This document shows, one piece after another, positions 39,599-49,473 of a stretch of DNA of 64,000 nt. Every line of letters begins with the position of its first letter. Within the stretch, counting starts at the first letter, position 1. The notes under the pieces were generated by a model. That model was not told the DNA's origin, made no database searches, and saw only the letters and a program-made list of their open reading frames with translations. This stretch comes from an uncultured Paracoccaceae bacterium (GTDB lineage Bacteria; Pseudomonadota; Alphaproteobacteria; Rhodobacterales; Rhodobacteraceae). The position numbers and the translations under genes were made by a program. Location of the stretch: positions 372,001-436,000 of the forward strand of contig CANMDF010000001.1 of the NCBI GenBank assembly GCA_947496605.1. Reading direction: 5' to 3'.

Positions 39599-40957
39599 AT
39601 GAAAATGAAACTGTATGCCAGCGTGGCAGCGGTTGCTTTGACCGCGAGTGCAGCCACTGCAGGTGGTCACCTTGCATTCACTCCGGGTGAGGGCGACTTC
39701 AGCTGGGACGAATACAATGCATGGGCCGAAAGTGCGCCCGATCTGTCCGGTCAGGACGTCACAATCTTTGGACCTTGGTTGTCCCCAGAAGATGATATCT
39801 TCCGCTCTGCGATTGCTTACTTCGTCGAAGCGACTGGCGCGAATGTCACATACACCGGTTCTGACGGCTTTGAGCAGCAGATCGTAATTGACGCCGAAGC
39901 AGGCAGCCCACCGAACATCGCCGTATTCCCGCAGCCAGGTCTGGCCGCGAACATGGCGTCACAGGGTCTGCTGGCACCGCTCGGCCCGGATATGGCTGCT
40001 TGGGTTGGTGACAACTATGCCGCTGGTTCTTCATGGGTTGATCTGGGCACATATGGCGACGCCAACGGCGACGACCAGTTCTACGGCTTCTTCTACAATG
40101 TGAACGTCAAGTCGCTTGTATGGTACGTGCCAGAGAACTTTGAAGATGCTGGCTATGACATTCCAGAAACAATGGAAGACCTGATCGCATTGTCCGAGCA
40201 GATGATCGCAGACGGTGAGACACCTTGGTGCATCGGTCTGGGTTCCGGTCCTGCAACGGGTTGGCCAGCGACTGACTGGGTCGAAGACATCATGCTGCGC
40301 ACACAATCTGCTGCTGACTATGATGCATGGGTCACCAACGATTTGGCGTTCAACGATCCAAAAGTGGTCGAAGCCATTGAGACATTCGGCATGTTTGCCA
40401 AGAATGACGACATGGTTGCCGGTGGTGCCGCAGCAGTTGGGTCCACCGACTTCCGCGACAGCCCTGCAGGTTTGTTTACGTCTCCAGCGCAGTGCTACAT
40501 GCACAAGCAAGCGTCCTTTATTCCGGCATTCATGCCAGAAGACGTTGTGATCGGTGAAGATGCAGACTTCTTCTACTTCCCATCTTTCGAGAGCAAAGAT
40601 CTGGGCAATCCAGTTCTGGGCGGTGGTACGTTGATGGCTGTGACATCCGCATCTGACGCGACAATGGCATTCATGGAGTACCTCCAGCAGCCACTCGCGC
40701 ATGAGATCATGATGGCGCAGACAGGTTTCTTGACACCACACTCTGGTGTGAACCTCGACGCCTATAAGGATGCGACACTGCGTGGTCAGGGTGAAATCCT
40801 GCAGAACGCAACAACATTCCGCTTTGATGGTTCCGACCTGATGCCAGGTGCGATTGGCGCCGGTACGTTCTGGACAGGCATGGTTGACTATGTTGGCGGC
40901 GCGTCTGCTCAAGAAACTGCAGATGCGATCCAGCAAAGCTGGGACGCGCTGAAGTAA
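39599..40957 (+). CDS. aglE: Alpha-glucoside ABC transporter substrate-binding protein
   Basis: Signal peptide MKMKLYASVAAVALTASAATAGG; SBP family 1-like; locus context. Confidence 0.9.
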   Translation: MKMKLYASVAAVALTASAATAGGHLAFTPGEGDFSWDEYNAWAESAPDLSGQDVTIFGPWLSPEDDIFRSAIAYFVEATGANVTYTGSDGFEQQIVIDAEAGSPPNIAVFPQPGLAANMASQGLLAPLGPDMAAWVGDNYAAGSSWVDLGTYGDANGDDQFYGFFYNVNVKSLVWYVPENFEDAGYDIPETMEDLIALSEQMIADGETPWCIGLGSGPATGWPATDWVEDIMLRTQSAADYDAWVTNDLAFNDPKVVEAIETFGMFAKNDDMVAGGAAAVGSTDFRDSPAGLFTSPAQCYMHKQASFIPAFMPEDVVIGEDADFFYFPSFESKDLGNPVLGGGTLMAVTSASDATMAFMEYLQQPLAHEIMMAQTGFLTPHSGVNLDAYKDATLRGQGEILQNATTFRFDGSDLMPGAIGAGTFWTGMVDYVGGASAQETADAIQQSWDALK

Positions 40958-40976
40958 GCGTCTTGCACAAAAAATA

Positions 40977-41002
40977 GGTTCGGACGGGCAATCGTCCGAA
41001 CC
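40977..41002. other. Intra-operon hairpin between aglE and aglF
   Basis: GGTTCGGACG-ggcaat-CGTCCGAACC perfect 10-bp stem. Confidence 0.75.
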
Positions 41003-41053
41003 CACCAGCGGCATATTACGCCGCACAAGATGCATCGCGAAGGGGAGGGCGCT

Positions 41054-42061
41054 ATGAATCCGGCACTACAAGGATTGATTACAATCATTATCGGGGTCGG
41101 CGGCTGCGTCGGTTACTTTTACGGGGCGAACCTGTTCCTTGATAAGGTTTTGTTCAGACCCACGGGCCCGAATGCAGGCCGCAACATCAACCGCGCCAAT
41201 CAAATCCGGCCTTGGTTGTTCCTCATGCCCGCCTTACTGGCCTTGGGCATCTACCTTGCATATCCCGTCTTCGCCACGCTGCGCCTGAGTTTTCTTGAGC
41301 GTCTTCCCGGCAATGAATATGCCTTTGTTGGTTTTGAAAACTACACCAAGATGTTTGCCGAGCCCAAATTCATGGAGGCTTTGCGCAACAACGTCCTTTG
41401 GCTTGTGATTGTGCCTGCAGCTGCAACCGGATTTGGTTTGCTGGCGGCCCAACTGACCGACCGTTTGGCGTGGGGTAATATCGCGAAATCGATCATCTTT
41501 ATGCCGATGGCGATCTCATTCGTGGGTGCTGCGGTAATTTTTAAGCTGATTTATGAGGCCCGTCCTGAAGACGTTGCGCAGATCGGTATTCTGAACCACC
41601 TCTATCTGCTGTTTGGTGGGGCAGAGCCGCAGCAATGGCTGCAGATTCCGTTTTGGAACAATTTCTTCCTAATGGCGGTATTAATCTGGATTCAGACGGG
41701 TTTCGCGATGGTAATCTTGTCCGCAGCCTTGCGCGGTATCCCAGAGGAAACGGTAGAGGCTGCGATCATTGATGGTGCAAATCCGTTCCAGATTTTCTTT
41801 AAGATCAAAATCCCGCAGATCATGTCGACCATCGTTGTGGTTTGGACAACGATCACGATCGCCACGCTTAAGGTCTTTGACATCGTATTCGCGATGACCA
41901 ACGGCCAATGGGAAACCCAAGTGATGGCCAACTACATGTACGACAAATTGTTCCGTGCGAATGATTGGGGGATGGGCTCGGCTTCGGCCATGATCATCAT
42001 GTTGATGGTGACGCCAATCCTGGTTTGGAACGTCTATAACGCCCGTAAGGAGATGCAGTAA
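41054..42061 (+). CDS. aglF: Alpha-glucoside ABC transporter permease
   Basis: Multi-TM; EAAIIDGANPFQIFFKIKIPQI EAA-loop; locus context. Confidence 0.92.
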   Translation: MNPALQGLITIIIGVGGCVGYFYGANLFLDKVLFRPTGPNAGRNINRANQIRPWLFLMPALLALGIYLAYPVFATLRLSFLERLPGNEYAFVGFENYTKMFAEPKFMEALRNNVLWLVIVPAAATGFGLLAAQLTDRLAWGNIAKSIIFMPMAISFVGAAVIFKLIYEARPEDVAQIGILNHLYLLFGGAEPQQWLQIPFWNNFFLMAVLIWIQTGFAMVILSAALRGIPEETVEAAIIDGANPFQIFFKIKIPQIMSTIVVVWTTITIATLKVFDIVFAMTNGQWETQVMANYMYDKLFRANDWGMGSASAMIIMLMVTPILVWNVYNARKEMQ

Positions 42062-43218
42062 TGGATGCGATTGCAGGAAGAAAGCCCGCCGTCGTCTGGC
42101 TTCTGAACATCTCGGTTGTGGCATTGGTCATCCTTTGGCTGTTCCCGACGCTTGGACTTTTCATTTCATCCTTCCGCACAGGTGATCAAATCACGGCATC
42201 CGGTTGGTGGTCGTCATTGTTCCCCGCGGAACAAACTTTGCAAATCCGCGCCGCTGACCCGGACGATAATCGGGTCGATCTGGGCAACGGACGGTTCATG
42301 GTTGAAGGCAACATCTTTGACGGGACCGGGTTTGAAGGCGAAATGAACGCATGGGCGACCTCAAGCCGTAACCTTGGCGCTTTTGCGCCGGGCGAGACAA
42401 ACGATCTCGGCGATGGTGAAACATTCACGCTGAACGCAGACGGTACATATGTTTGGGAAGGTGACGATGATCAGATCAGTGGTCGCGCGCAACGGTTGTT
42501 TATCGAGGTTGTCTCACCGCCTGAGTTTACGACAGCGAACTATGGATTTGTCCTGTTTGACGAAGATAACTCAGAAGGCATGGCAAAAGCGTTCTTCAAT
42601 ACGCTGACCGTTGTGATCCCGGCGACGATCATTCCGATCCTTATTGCAGCATTCGCAGCCTATGCGCTGGCTTGGATGGACTTTCCGGGGCGTGCGATCT
42701 TAATTGCTGTGATCGTTGGCCTGTTGGTTGTGCCATTGCAACTGGCGCTCATCCCACTGCTGACGCTGCATAATGCTGTTGGAATCGGAAAGGGCTATTT
42801 GGGGGTCTGGTTGGCGCATACCGGCTTTGGTCTGCCTTTGGCGATTTACCTGCTGCGCAACTATATGGTCGGCCTGCCGCGAGACATCATTGAAAATGCC
42901 AAAGTTGATGGCGCGACAGATTTTCAGATCTTCACCAAAATTATCCTGCCGCTCAGCTTTCCGGCACTGGCGTCATTCGCAATCTTCCAATTCTTATGGA
43001 CGTGGAATGACCTGCTGGTCGCACTGGTGTTCTTGATCGATGCCTCTGGTCAGACGACCGTCATGACCAAGCAGATTGTTGAATTGCTGGGAACACGCGG
43101 CGGCGATTGGGAAATCCTTGCCACATCCGCCTTTGTATCAATCGCAGTGCCACTGGGTGTGTTCTTTGCGATGCAAAAATACCTGGTGCGCGGCCTGTTG
43201 GCTGGCTCTGTAAAGTAA
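42061..43218 (+). CDS. aglG: Alpha-glucoside ABC transporter permease
   Basis: ENAKVDGATDFQIFTKIILPLSFPAL EAA-loop; large periplasmic insertion after TM1. Confidence 0.92.
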   Translation: MDAIAGRKPAVVWLLNISVVALVILWLFPTLGLFISSFRTGDQITASGWWSSLFPAEQTLQIRAADPDDNRVDLGNGRFMVEGNIFDGTGFEGEMNAWATSSRNLGAFAPGETNDLGDGETFTLNADGTYVWEGDDDQISGRAQRLFIEVVSPPEFTTANYGFVLFDEDNSEGMAKAFFNTLTVVIPATIIPILIAAFAAYALAWMDFPGRAILIAVIVGLLVVPLQLALIPLLTLHNAVGIGKGYLGVWLAHTGFGLPLAIYLLRNYMVGLPRDIIENAKVDGATDFQIFTKIILPLSFPALASFAIFQFLWTWNDLLVALVFLIDASGQTTVMTKQIVELLGTRGGDWEILATSAFVSIAVPLGVFFAMQKYLVRGLLAGSVK

Positions 43219-43225
43219 AAACCTC

Positions 43226-43253
43226 CGGTCCCAAAGGCACGCCTTTGGGACCG
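43226..43253. other. Intra-operon hairpin between aglG and aglA
   Basis: CGGTCCCAAAGG-cacg-CCTTTGGGACCG perfect 12-bp stem. Confidence 0.75.
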
Positions 43254-43267
43254 TGATCTAAGTAGGA

Positions 43268-44923
43268 ATGACGAAGATGACGACGGCATTGGCCACAAAC
43301 AAAGAGATGGCCGTAGACAAAGACTGGTGGCGCGGTGCGGTGATCTATCAGATCTATCCGCGCAGCTTCCAAGACAGCAATGGCGACGGCATTGGCGATC
43401 TTTTGGGGATCGTGCAACGCTTGCCCTACATCGCGTCGCTTGGGGTTGATGCGATCTGGATTTCGCCTTTCTTCATGTCGCCCATGAAGGACTTTGGGTA
43501 CGACGTCAGCGACTATTGCGATGTTGATCCGATGTTTGGCACATTGGCCGATTTCGATGCGGTCGTTGAAACAGCGCATCGTCTTGGCATTCGGGTGATG
43601 ATCGACCTTGTGCTCAGCCATACCAGCGACCAACACGCATGGTTCGGCGAAAGCCGTGCCAACCGCACGAATGACAAAGCTGATTGGTATGTCTGGTCTG
43701 ATCCTAAGCCTGATGGCACGCCACCTAACAATTGGTTGTCGATCTTCGGTGGCTCAGCCTGGCAATGGGATGCGCGGCGCGAGCAGTATTATATGCACAA
43801 CTTCCTTGTGTCGCAGCCTGACCTGAATTTCCATGAACCTGCAGTGCAGGACGCGTTGTTGGATGTCGCCCGTTTTTGGCTGAACCGGGGCTGCGATGGG
43901 TTCCGTTTGGACACCATCAATTTCTATACCCACGACGCACAGTTGCGGGACAATCCGCCGTTGCCACCAGAAAAGCGCAACGCGACCATCGCACCGTCGG
44001 TGAACCCCTATAACCACCAAGAACATCTGTACTCAAAGAACCAACCTGAGAATTTGGAGTTCCTGCGCAAGCTGCGTGCCGTGATGGAACCTTATGGCGC
44101 CGCCGCCGTGGGCGAGGTGGGGGATGCACAGTTAGGTCTTGAGATCATGGGCGAATACACCGCTGGCGATGATCTGATGCAGATGTGCTATGCCTTTGAG
44201 TTTTTGGCGAAAGATCAACCAACTGCCAAACGCATTGTCGAGGTCATGGACCGCGTTGACGAAGTCGCCGCAGATGGCTGGGCCTGCTGGGCGTTCTCAA
44301 ACCACGACGTCATGCGTCACGCCTCGCGGTGGGATTTGCCACCAGCGGCACAGCGCATGTTTGCAACATTGATCATGTGTTTACGCGGGTCGGTTTGCCT
44401 TTATCAGGGTGAAGAGTTGGGATTGCCCGAAGCAGACGTTGCCTTTGAAGACTTGCAAGACCCTTACGGGATCGAGTTTTGGCCAGAGTTTAAAGGCCGT
44501 GATGGATGCCGGACACCAATGGTCTGGGAACAAAGCAACCAAAATGGCGGCTTTACGGCTGCACAACCTTGGTTGCCTGTCGCGACTGAACATCTGCATA
44601 TGTCGGCCGCCGCCCAAGAGGATGAGCCCGGTGCCCTCTTACACCATTACCGCAAGGCAATCTCGTTCCGCCATTCCCACCCGTCGCTGAGCGTCGGTGA
44701 TCATGATGGCGTGAAAGCGAATGGTGATGTTGTGCACTTTACCCGCACACATGGCGGGCAAACAATTTTCTGCGCGTTCAACGTCAGCGAAACACCATCT
44801 GATTTTGATCTGCCCGCAGGAAACTGGACACCGATCGGTGCCGAGTTGGGCAGCGCACATACATCCGCAGACGGAAGACTGCACCTTGGGCCTTGGCAGG
44901 TTTGCCTTGCGCTAAAGACTTGA
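43268..44923 (+). CDS. aglA: GH13 alpha-glucosidase
   Basis: WWRGAVIYQIYPRSFQDSNGDGIGDLLGI; GFRLDTINFY; FSNHDVMRHASRW. Confidence 0.95.
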   Translation: MTKMTTALATNKEMAVDKDWWRGAVIYQIYPRSFQDSNGDGIGDLLGIVQRLPYIASLGVDAIWISPFFMSPMKDFGYDVSDYCDVDPMFGTLADFDAVVETAHRLGIRVMIDLVLSHTSDQHAWFGESRANRTNDKADWYVWSDPKPDGTPPNNWLSIFGGSAWQWDARREQYYMHNFLVSQPDLNFHEPAVQDALLDVARFWLNRGCDGFRLDTINFYTHDAQLRDNPPLPPEKRNATIAPSVNPYNHQEHLYSKNQPENLEFLRKLRAVMEPYGAAAVGEVGDAQLGLEIMGEYTAGDDLMQMCYAFEFLAKDQPTAKRIVEVMDRVDEVAADGWACWAFSNHDVMRHASRWDLPPAAQRMFATLIMCLRGSVCLYQGEELGLPEADVAFEDLQDPYGIEFWPEFKGRDGCRTPMVWEQSNQNGGFTAAQPWLPVATEHLHMSAAAQEDEPGALLHHYRKAISFRHSHPSLSVGDHDGVKANGDVVHFTRTHGGQTIFCAFNVSETPSDFDLPAGNWTPIGAELGSAHTSADGRLHLGPWQVCLALKT

Positions 44924-44941
44924 ATTTTAGGGGAGTGAGAC

Positions 44942-46033
44942 ATGGCTGATCTGAAACTAACGGACGTTGCCAAGACCTATGGTGGCACTGTTGATGTGCT
45001 TAAGAACATCAATTTGGATATTAAGAAGGGCGAACTGATTGTTTTTGTTGGTCCGTCCGGTTGCGGTAAATCCACATTGCTGCGGATGATTGCGGGTCTG
45101 GAAAAGATTACCGGCGGCGAGTTGCAGATCGATGGTCAGGTTGTCAACGATGTACCACCCGCACAGCGTGGCATCGCCATGGTGTTCCAATCCTATGCGC
45201 TCTATCCGCATATGACCGTGCGCGATAACATGTCTTTCGCCCTAAAGATCGCCAAGAAAACACCAGCTGAGATCGATGAGGCCGTGAACCGTGCCGCCAA
45301 GATTTTGCAGTTGGACGAATACCTTGACCGTTTGCCCAAGGCCCTGTCGGGCGGCCAGCGTCAGCGTGTTGCCATTGGCCGCTCAATTGTGCGCGACCCA
45401 AAGGTCTATTTGTTTGATGAACCGCTTTCTAACCTTGATGCGGCTTTGCGTGTCGCCACGCGGATTGAGATTTCACAGCTGAAGGAATCGATGCCGGAAA
45501 GCACGATGATTTACGTGACCCACGATCAGGTTGAAGCGATGACGCTGGCAACCCGCATCGTTGTGCTGGCCAACAAAGGCATTGCACAAGTGGGATCGCC
45601 ACTTGAACTTTATGAGCGTCCAGAGAACGAATTTGTAGCCCAGTTTATCGGCTCACCTGCGATGAACTTGCTGTCAGGCGAAATTGTTGAAACGGGTGCG
45701 CAAACAACCGTAAAGCTGACAGCCGGTGGTTTGGCAAAGTCTGCTGCACCAACCGAGGCCTCAGATATGGGATTGAAGGTCAACATCGGTATCCGCCCTG
45801 AGGATATGATTGAAACGACCAGCGATGATTACGCCTTTGAGGGTAAGGTTAACTTTACCGAAGCGCTTGGTGAAGTAACGTTGCTTTATTTCGATAAGGT
45901 CGGCGACAATGATGCGATTATCGGCAAGCTGCCGGGTATTCATGCAGACCTGCGTGGCAAATCGGTGCGTATGGCAGCAGCACCCGAGAAAGTGCAAATC
46001 TTTCACAACGGAAAATCGCTTTATTACCGTTAA
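44942..46033 (+). CDS. aglK: ABC transporter ATP-binding protein (UgpC/MalK-type)
   Basis: GPSGCGKSTLLRMIAG; ALSGGQRQRVAIGRSIVRDPKVYLFDEPLSNLD. Confidence 0.95.
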   Translation: MADLKLTDVAKTYGGTVDVLKNINLDIKKGELIVFVGPSGCGKSTLLRMIAGLEKITGGELQIDGQVVNDVPPAQRGIAMVFQSYALYPHMTVRDNMSFALKIAKKTPAEIDEAVNRAAKILQLDEYLDRLPKALSGGQRQRVAIGRSIVRDPKVYLFDEPLSNLDAALRVATRIEISQLKESMPESTMIYVTHDQVEAMTLATRIVVLANKGIAQVGSPLELYERPENEFVAQFIGSPAMNLLSGEIVETGAQTTVKLTAGGLAKSAAPTEASDMGLKVNIGIRPEDMIETTSDDYAFEGKVNFTEALGEVTLLYFDKVGDNDAIIGKLPGIHADLRGKSVRMAAAPEKVQIFHNGKSLYYR

Positions 46034-46065
46034 AGGGTTCCTCCCGAGCTTAACGAGTTGCGTGT

Positions 46066-46095
46066 ATCGCGCCGATGTGCTGGCATCGGCGCGAT
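46066..46095 (+). terminator. Rho-independent-like terminator after aglK
   Basis: ATCGCGCCGATG-tgctgg-CATCGGCGCGAT (12-bp stem) followed by TTCTATTT. Confidence 0.78.
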
Positions 46096-46115
46096 TTCTA
46101 TTTGAGGACGCGACA

Positions 46116-46883
46116 ATGCAAACACCGGAAAACACGCTGAAAACCGCACTGGTTGCAGGCCAAGTACAGCATGGCATTTGGCTCACTTCTGGGACAGCTG
46201 TCTTGGCTGAACTGGCGGGGAACGCGGGGTTTGACTGGTGTCTCATCGATGGTGAACATGGCCCCAATACGGTGTCAGAAATGCTGCCACAGTTGCAAGC
46301 GCTGGCCATCAGCGGCACGCAGCCCGTTATTCGGATTGCGAGCGCTGAGGCTTGGATGGTGAAACAAGCGCTTGATTTGGGATGTCAGACCGTTCTGGTG
46401 CCGATGGTTGATGATGCCAAGAAAGCCCAAGAGATGGCACTTGCGATGCGCTATCCGCCTGATGGTAACCGTGGCATGGGGGCCGTCCTGGCCCGCGCAA
46501 CCAGTTGGGGGGCTGTTACGGATTACCCGCATTCCGCAAATGCGCAGATGTGCCTGCTGGTGCAGGCCGAGAGTGCGCAAGCGCTTGAGAATATTGATGC
46601 AATTGCGGCAACCGATGGGGTTGACGGGGTGTTTGTTGGTCCAGCGGATTTGTCAGCGGACATGGGTTATCCGGGGCAACCGGATCATCCAGAAGTCGAG
46701 AAAGCGATCGATCATATGATCGCGCGTATCGTCGCGGCGGGCAAAATCGCAGGGATTATCACCTTTGACGAAAGCCGTTTCAAAAAATACGCCGAGAAAG
46801 GTGTGACCTTCCTTGGCGTGGGTGGTGATATGGCTGTGTTGAACGGCGCTTTGCGCGGATTGGCCGCGCGCACAAAAGCTTAG
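46116..46883 (+). CDS. HpcH/HpaI aldolase family protein
   Basis: HGIWLTSGTAVLAELAGNAGFDWCLIDGEHGPN; GVDGVFVGPADLSADMGYPG. Confidence 0.93.
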   Translation: MQTPENTLKTALVAGQVQHGIWLTSGTAVLAELAGNAGFDWCLIDGEHGPNTVSEMLPQLQALAISGTQPVIRIASAEAWMVKQALDLGCQTVLVPMVDDAKKAQEMALAMRYPPDGNRGMGAVLARATSWGAVTDYPHSANAQMCLLVQAESAQALENIDAIAATDGVDGVFVGPADLSADMGYPGQPDHPEVEKAIDHMIARIVAAGKIAGIITFDESRFKKYAEKGVTFLGVGGDMAVLNGALRGLAARTKA

Positions 46884-47947
46884 CCGCGGCGGCGGCGGCC
46901 TGTCCGCGCACGGCCTTCGCCTTCTTTCGGGGCGACACGGTTGAACTTGATCCATTCAGAGCCTGAGGCATCATTGTCGGTCAGAAAGTTCGCCGCGCGG
47001 ATCGCTTCCATTTCCTTGCCAGCGCGGGGCTTGGTTGACCCCATTCCGAACAGCTGAACGAAGGTCTCATCGTCCATACCTTCGGGTAGAATAACGCCTG
47101 CCGCTTCAATTTCGGCCTTTTTCTCTGCAATCTTTTTGGGGCCAGTCGGCAGGGCGACCGGGTTCATAATTGCCGATGTCATGCCGGCGGTCATCGCCAT
47201 TGGCAGGAACGCATTGTTGATGCCGTGACGGTTCGGCAAGCCAAAGCTGATATTGGATGCGCCGCAGGTGGTGTTCACGCCCAGTTCTTCGCGCAAACGG
47301 CGGACAAGGGTGAAGACTTGCAAGCCAGCAGTGCCCATCGCACCGATTGGCATGACAAGCGGATCAACGACGATGTCATGTGCAGGAATGCCAAAGTCGG
47401 CAGCCCGTTCGACGATCTTTTTGGCAACAGCAAAGCGTACATCCGGGTCTTCGCTAATCCCCGTGTCATCGTTTGAGATCGCCACGACTGGCACGTTGTA
47501 TTTTTTGACCAGCGGCAGAACCAGTTCGAGACGCTCTTCTTCGCCAGTCACAGAGTTCAAAAGGGGGCGGCCTTCTGCTGCTGCCAGACCGTTTTCCAAT
47601 GCGCCCGGGACCGAGCTATCGATGCATAGCGGCACATCCACAATCGCCTGCACACGCTCGACCATTTCGCGCATCAATGGCGGCTCAACAAAGTTGTTAT
47701 CGGCATAACGCGGGTCTTCGGCCATTTTGTTTGAGAACACGGCACCAGAGTTGATGTCGAGGATGTTCGCACCTGCCGCGACTTGTGCAATCGCATCCGC
47801 TTCAACGCGGCTGAAATCACCGCGTTCCAACTCTTCGGCCAAAATCTTGCGTCCTGTTGGGTTGATCCGTTCCCCGATCACGCAAAAGGGCTGGTCGAAC
47901 CCGATGATGGCAGTCTTGGTTTTGGATTCGACAATCGTGCGTGTCAT
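46880..47947 (-). CDS. Methyltetrahydrofolate:corrinoid methyltransferase (DHPS-like pterin-binding)
   Basis: FCVIGERINPTGRKILAEELERGDF; LDINSGAVF; CGASNISFGLPNRHGINNAFL; Arg-rich C-terminus GRARTGRRRRG. Confidence 0.9.
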   Translation of the reverse strand: MTRTIVESKTKTAIIGFDQPFCVIGERINPTGRKILAEELERGDFSRVEADAIAQVAAGANILDINSGAVFSNKMAEDPRYADNNFVEPPLMREMVERVQAIVDVPLCIDSSVPGALENGLAAAEGRPLLNSVTGEEERLELVLPLVKKYNVPVVAISNDDTGISEDPDVRFAVAKKIVERAADFGIPAHDIVVDPLVMPIGAMGTAGLQVFTLVRRLREELGVNTTCGASNISFGLPNRHGINNAFLPMAMTAGMTSAIMNPVALPTGPKKIAEKKAEIEAAGVILPEGMDDETFVQLFGMGSTKPRAGKEMEAIRAANFLTDNDASGSEWIKFNRVAPKEGEGRARTGRRRRG

Positions 47948-47959
47948 TAGGGGCGGTCC

Positions 47960-48889
47960 TTAGGATTGAGAGGCAGGAACGGCAGATGCGCCGCCGTTTG
48001 CGATGGCCCAATTGGCGTTGGTTTTGATGCCGCCAAGAGGGAAGAAGTGGACGTTAGTGATATTAAAATCAGGGTTGGCAGCCTTGTGGGCCGCGAGTTC
48101 AGTGAGCACATCCAATGGCTCAAACGGCAACAACAGCTTGCTGACATCCTTGGCGCGCTTTTGCAGCACTTTCAGTGAGGGACCTACACCGCATGCGATG
48201 GCAAATTTGATCATCGTCTGCAATTTGGCCGGACCAGCAATACCGATGTGGATCGGAAGCGTCACACCTGCGTCTTTGATCGCGTCGGCCCAAGCAATGA
48301 TCGGTTTGGCCTCAAATGCGAATTGTGTCGCCAAGGCCATCTGGGCATCTGTGGTTTCATTGAAACGTTGTTTCCAGTGCAACGCTTCCATGACCAACGC
48401 GTCTGTGCCGTCTTTATCAATGTCGCGGTTGCCTTCAGGGTGGCCAGCGACATGCAGGTGTTTGAAACCTGCCTTATCAAACTGGCCGCTTTCCAAGAGC
48501 TGCATTGAGGAATGGTAGTCGCCATGCGGCTGTGCGACGCCACCGGCCAGCAGCAGGGCTTGCTCAACGCCAGCGTCACCTTGATAGCGGGCAATCCAGT
48601 CGGTCAGTGTCGCTTCATCTTTGATGATGCGCGCGGGGAAATGCGGCATCACCTTATAACCATCAGCAGAAAGGCGCTTGGCTGTCGCGACCATATCATC
48701 GATCGGCGTGCCTTCGATGTGGGCGATATAAACGCGTGTTCCTGCGGGTAGCAGGTCGCGGAAATTTTCGACCTTTTCAGCGGTGCGCGGCATGACTTCG
48801 ATGGAATAGTCCTGCAGAAATGCCTCGAGCTCAGGATTGATAGAAGTCTCGGTGGCATCTTTAGTTTTACGGAATGAAAGCAAGGACAT
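47960..48889 (-). CDS. metF: Methylenetetrahydrofolate reductase family protein
   Basis: VMPHFPARIIKDEATL; LLLAGGVAQPHGDYHSS; GIAGPAKLQTMIKFA; start has GGAGG RBS. Confidence 0.82.
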   Translation of the reverse strand: MSLLSFRKTKDATETSINPELEAFLQDYSIEVMPRTAEKVENFRDLLPAGTRVYIAHIEGTPIDDMVATAKRLSADGYKVMPHFPARIIKDEATLTDWIARYQGDAGVEQALLLAGGVAQPHGDYHSSMQLLESGQFDKAGFKHLHVAGHPEGNRDIDKDGTDALVMEALHWKQRFNETTDAQMALATQFAFEAKPIIAWADAIKDAGVTLPIHIGIAGPAKLQTMIKFAIACGVGPSLKVLQKRAKDVSKLLLPFEPLDVLTELAAHKAANPDFNITNVHFFPLGGIKTNANWAIANGGASAVPASQS

Positions 48890-48933
48890 AAGCGACCTCC
48901 GAAAGGCGTGAAAAGGGGAAGAGGGCGGGGTGT

Positions 48934-49230
48934 TCAAGCCCAGCCGTCGTTGGCGATGAGCGTTTTGATGCGCTCTAAGTCATAGTCAGCATCAATCTTG
49001 GCCACTGTTGCTTCTGCGGCTTCTTGATCGCTGCCATCCACCGGAAAGGGGGCGGCCTTGCGAAAGCCGGACATATAGTCGTCTGACTCAGCGGCACCGG
49101 ATTTCATCGCAGCACGGTCAATGGCTTGTTCAAACCGTTCGGGCAAGGGCAGTTTCACACCGCGACGGCCACGGCCGACGATGACTTGGGCTGGCATATC
49201 GCGCCAGTAGACGATGGTGACATCAGCCAT
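48934..49230 (-). CDS. Small conserved protein, 'virulence factor' (PF13769-like) family
   Basis: MADVTIVYWRDMPAQVIVGRGRRGVKLPLPERFEQAIDRAAM; upstream of metF on same strand. Confidence 0.72.
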   Translation of the reverse strand: MADVTIVYWRDMPAQVIVGRGRRGVKLPLPERFEQAIDRAAMKSGAAESDDYMSGFRKAAPFPVDGSDQEAAEATVAKIDADYDLERIKTLIANDGWA

Positions 49231-49473
49231 AAGTGATTCCCCTTGTTCCTCTTCTGTTTGTTTTATCACTCGAATATGCGGCCCAATGTCGGTTTTCGAC
49301 ATCGCAGATGCAGTGAGCGACCGTGCCTTAGCGTAGCGCAGTTTCGGGTCCCCGACCACGCGTCAGCGATCCCATTCGATGCATAATGATTTTGAGCGAG
49401 AGCATCACAAGGCTTGTGCAAAGCCCATTCCACCCCTAGCTTGAAAGTAACTCGAAAATGGAGGGCGTAAGTA

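Noticed and set aside
40031-41035. 334-aa antisense ORF opposite aglE
   Set aside because: Cys/His/Arg-rich shadow composition, no RBS or domain; aglE is well supported.
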